Origin: an uncultured Rhodanobacteraceae bacterium | GTDB taxonomy: Bacteria > Pseudomonadota > Gammaproteobacteria > Xanthomonadales > Rhodanobacteraceae | Direction: 5' to 3' | DNA length: 5,675 nt | Assembly (NCBI GenBank): GCA_937902695.1 | Contig: CALFNI010000057.1 | Location: forward strand, 1 to 5,675 | In this document: positions 5,301 to 5,675 of the stretch, piece after piece | Position numbering within the stretch: position 1 is the stretch's first letter | Layout of the letters: the number at the start of each line of letters is the position of its first letter | Translations under genes and position numbers: made by a program | The notes under the pieces: model-generated | Database searches by the model: none | Seen by the model: the letters and a program-made list of their open reading frames with translations, nothing else | What the model was told of the DNA's origin: nothing

Positions 5301-5675
5301 TGGCCCGGTCCAGAAGCTCCTGCTGCGTCTCGCTGAAAGCGCGGTAGCGCTTCTGCCAGTCGGACGGCTGCGAGACACGCGTGACCTGCACGGCGGTCAC
5401 CTTGTATTCGGGGCAGTTCGTCGCCCAGTCGGAGTTCTCGGTCGTGATCACGTTCGCACCCGAGAACGGGAAATGGAACGTCGTGTAGACGACGCCCGGC
5501 TGCATGCGATCGCTGATCAGCGCGCGCAGCACGGTCTCGCCGGCGCGGCTTTCGATGCCGACCCAGTCGCCGTCGCTGATGCCGCGGTCCTCGGCGTCGT
5601 TCGGATGCAGCTCGAGCCGGTCCTCGCTGTGCCAGCGCACGTTCTCGGTGCGGCGCGTCTGCGCGCCGACGTTGT
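5272..5675 (-). CDS. fdsA: NAD-dependent formate dehydrogenase alpha (catalytic Mo) subunit, C-terminal part
   Basis: The frame is open from the right edge to TGA at 5272-5274, showing the last 133 residues of a protein whose full length in the family is about 900-980. The ATG at 5640 is internal: NVGAQTRRTEN precedes it in frame. This is the molybdopterin dinucleotide-binding domain of the DMSO reductase superfamily. NVGAQTRRTENMRWHSEDRL and ELHPNDAEDRGISDGDWV match the family, as do VVYTTFHFPFSGANVITTEN and SDWATNCPEYKVTAVQV. The latter blocks are characteristic of formate dehydrogenases, FdsA in particular. The enzyme oxidises formate to CO2 at the bis-MGD molybdenum site and passes electrons via FeS clusters to the FMN/NAD-binding FdsB/FdsG. 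The assignment as FdsA rather than another FdhF-like protein is supported by fdsD two genes downstream. FeS and active-site Cys regions lie outside the window. Confidence 0.93.
   Translation of the reverse strand, partial: NVGAQTRRTENVRWHSEDRLELHPNDAEDRGISDGDWVGIESRAGETVLRALISDRMQPGVVYTTFHFPFSGANVITTENSDWATNCPEYKVTAVQVTRVSQPSDWQKRYRAFSETQQELLDRANESVSTPAV

Noticed and set aside
4449..5336. 295-codon plus-strand frame opposite fdhD
   Set aside because: Antisense shadow of a clearly recognisable fdhD; Arg-rich product without domain features.

Overview
This is a GC-rich, densely coding chromosomal stretch from a Gram-negative proteobacterium. Codons strongly favour GCG, CGC, CCG and TCG. The outer-membrane FadL-type protein carries an N-terminal signature (SAFQLKENSAEGLGRSFAGS) that I associate with Xanthomonadales (Xanthomonadaceae/Rhodanobacteraceae). 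The secreted hydrolase has an LFRADFDADG-like module of the kind seen in that order. The lineage is an inference from remembered family sequences, not from a search.

Layout. (1) Positions 1-1453, plus strand: the C-terminal half of an FAD-dependent oxidoreductase resembling DprE1, followed with overlapping stop/start by a short-chain dehydrogenase resembling DprE2. Together they look like the two-step C2' epimerase that makes a polyprenyl-phosphate arabinofuranose donor. (2) Positions 1454-1696: a non-coding gap between convergent genes, holding several GC-rich hairpin repeats. (3) Positions 1697-3028, minus strand: a complete FadL/OmpP1-family outer-membrane transporter with signal peptide and C-terminal Phe. 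(4) Positions 3029-3217: a divergent intergenic region with an AT-rich core (likely promoter) and two small inverted repeats. (5) Positions 3218-4099, plus strand: a secreted alpha/beta hydrolase of the PHB-depolymerase/feruloyl-esterase type. (6) Positions 4100-4215: a gap between convergent genes filled by a near-perfect 28-bp inverted repeat, one arm of which contains a 9-bp tandem repeat. (7) Positions 4216-5675, minus strand: the 3' end of a soluble NAD-dependent formate dehydrogenase operon, in the order fdsA (partial), fdhD/fdsC, fdsD, with overlapping reading frames.

How they fit together. The formate dehydrogenase block is one transcriptional and functional unit: catalytic molybdenum subunit, cofactor sulfuration/insertion chaperone, small delta subunit. 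The DprE1/DprE2-like pair is a second unit. The FadL-type channel and the secreted hydrolase are divergently placed and may share a control region, but a functional link between lipid or ester hydrolysis outside and hydrophobic uptake is only a hypothesis. I see no mobile element, CRISPR array, tRNA or rRNA, and no clear evidence of a wholly new system. The points most worth checking are the DprE1-like active-site residues, the intergenic repeat families, and the unusual cysteine pair in the FadL-type plug.
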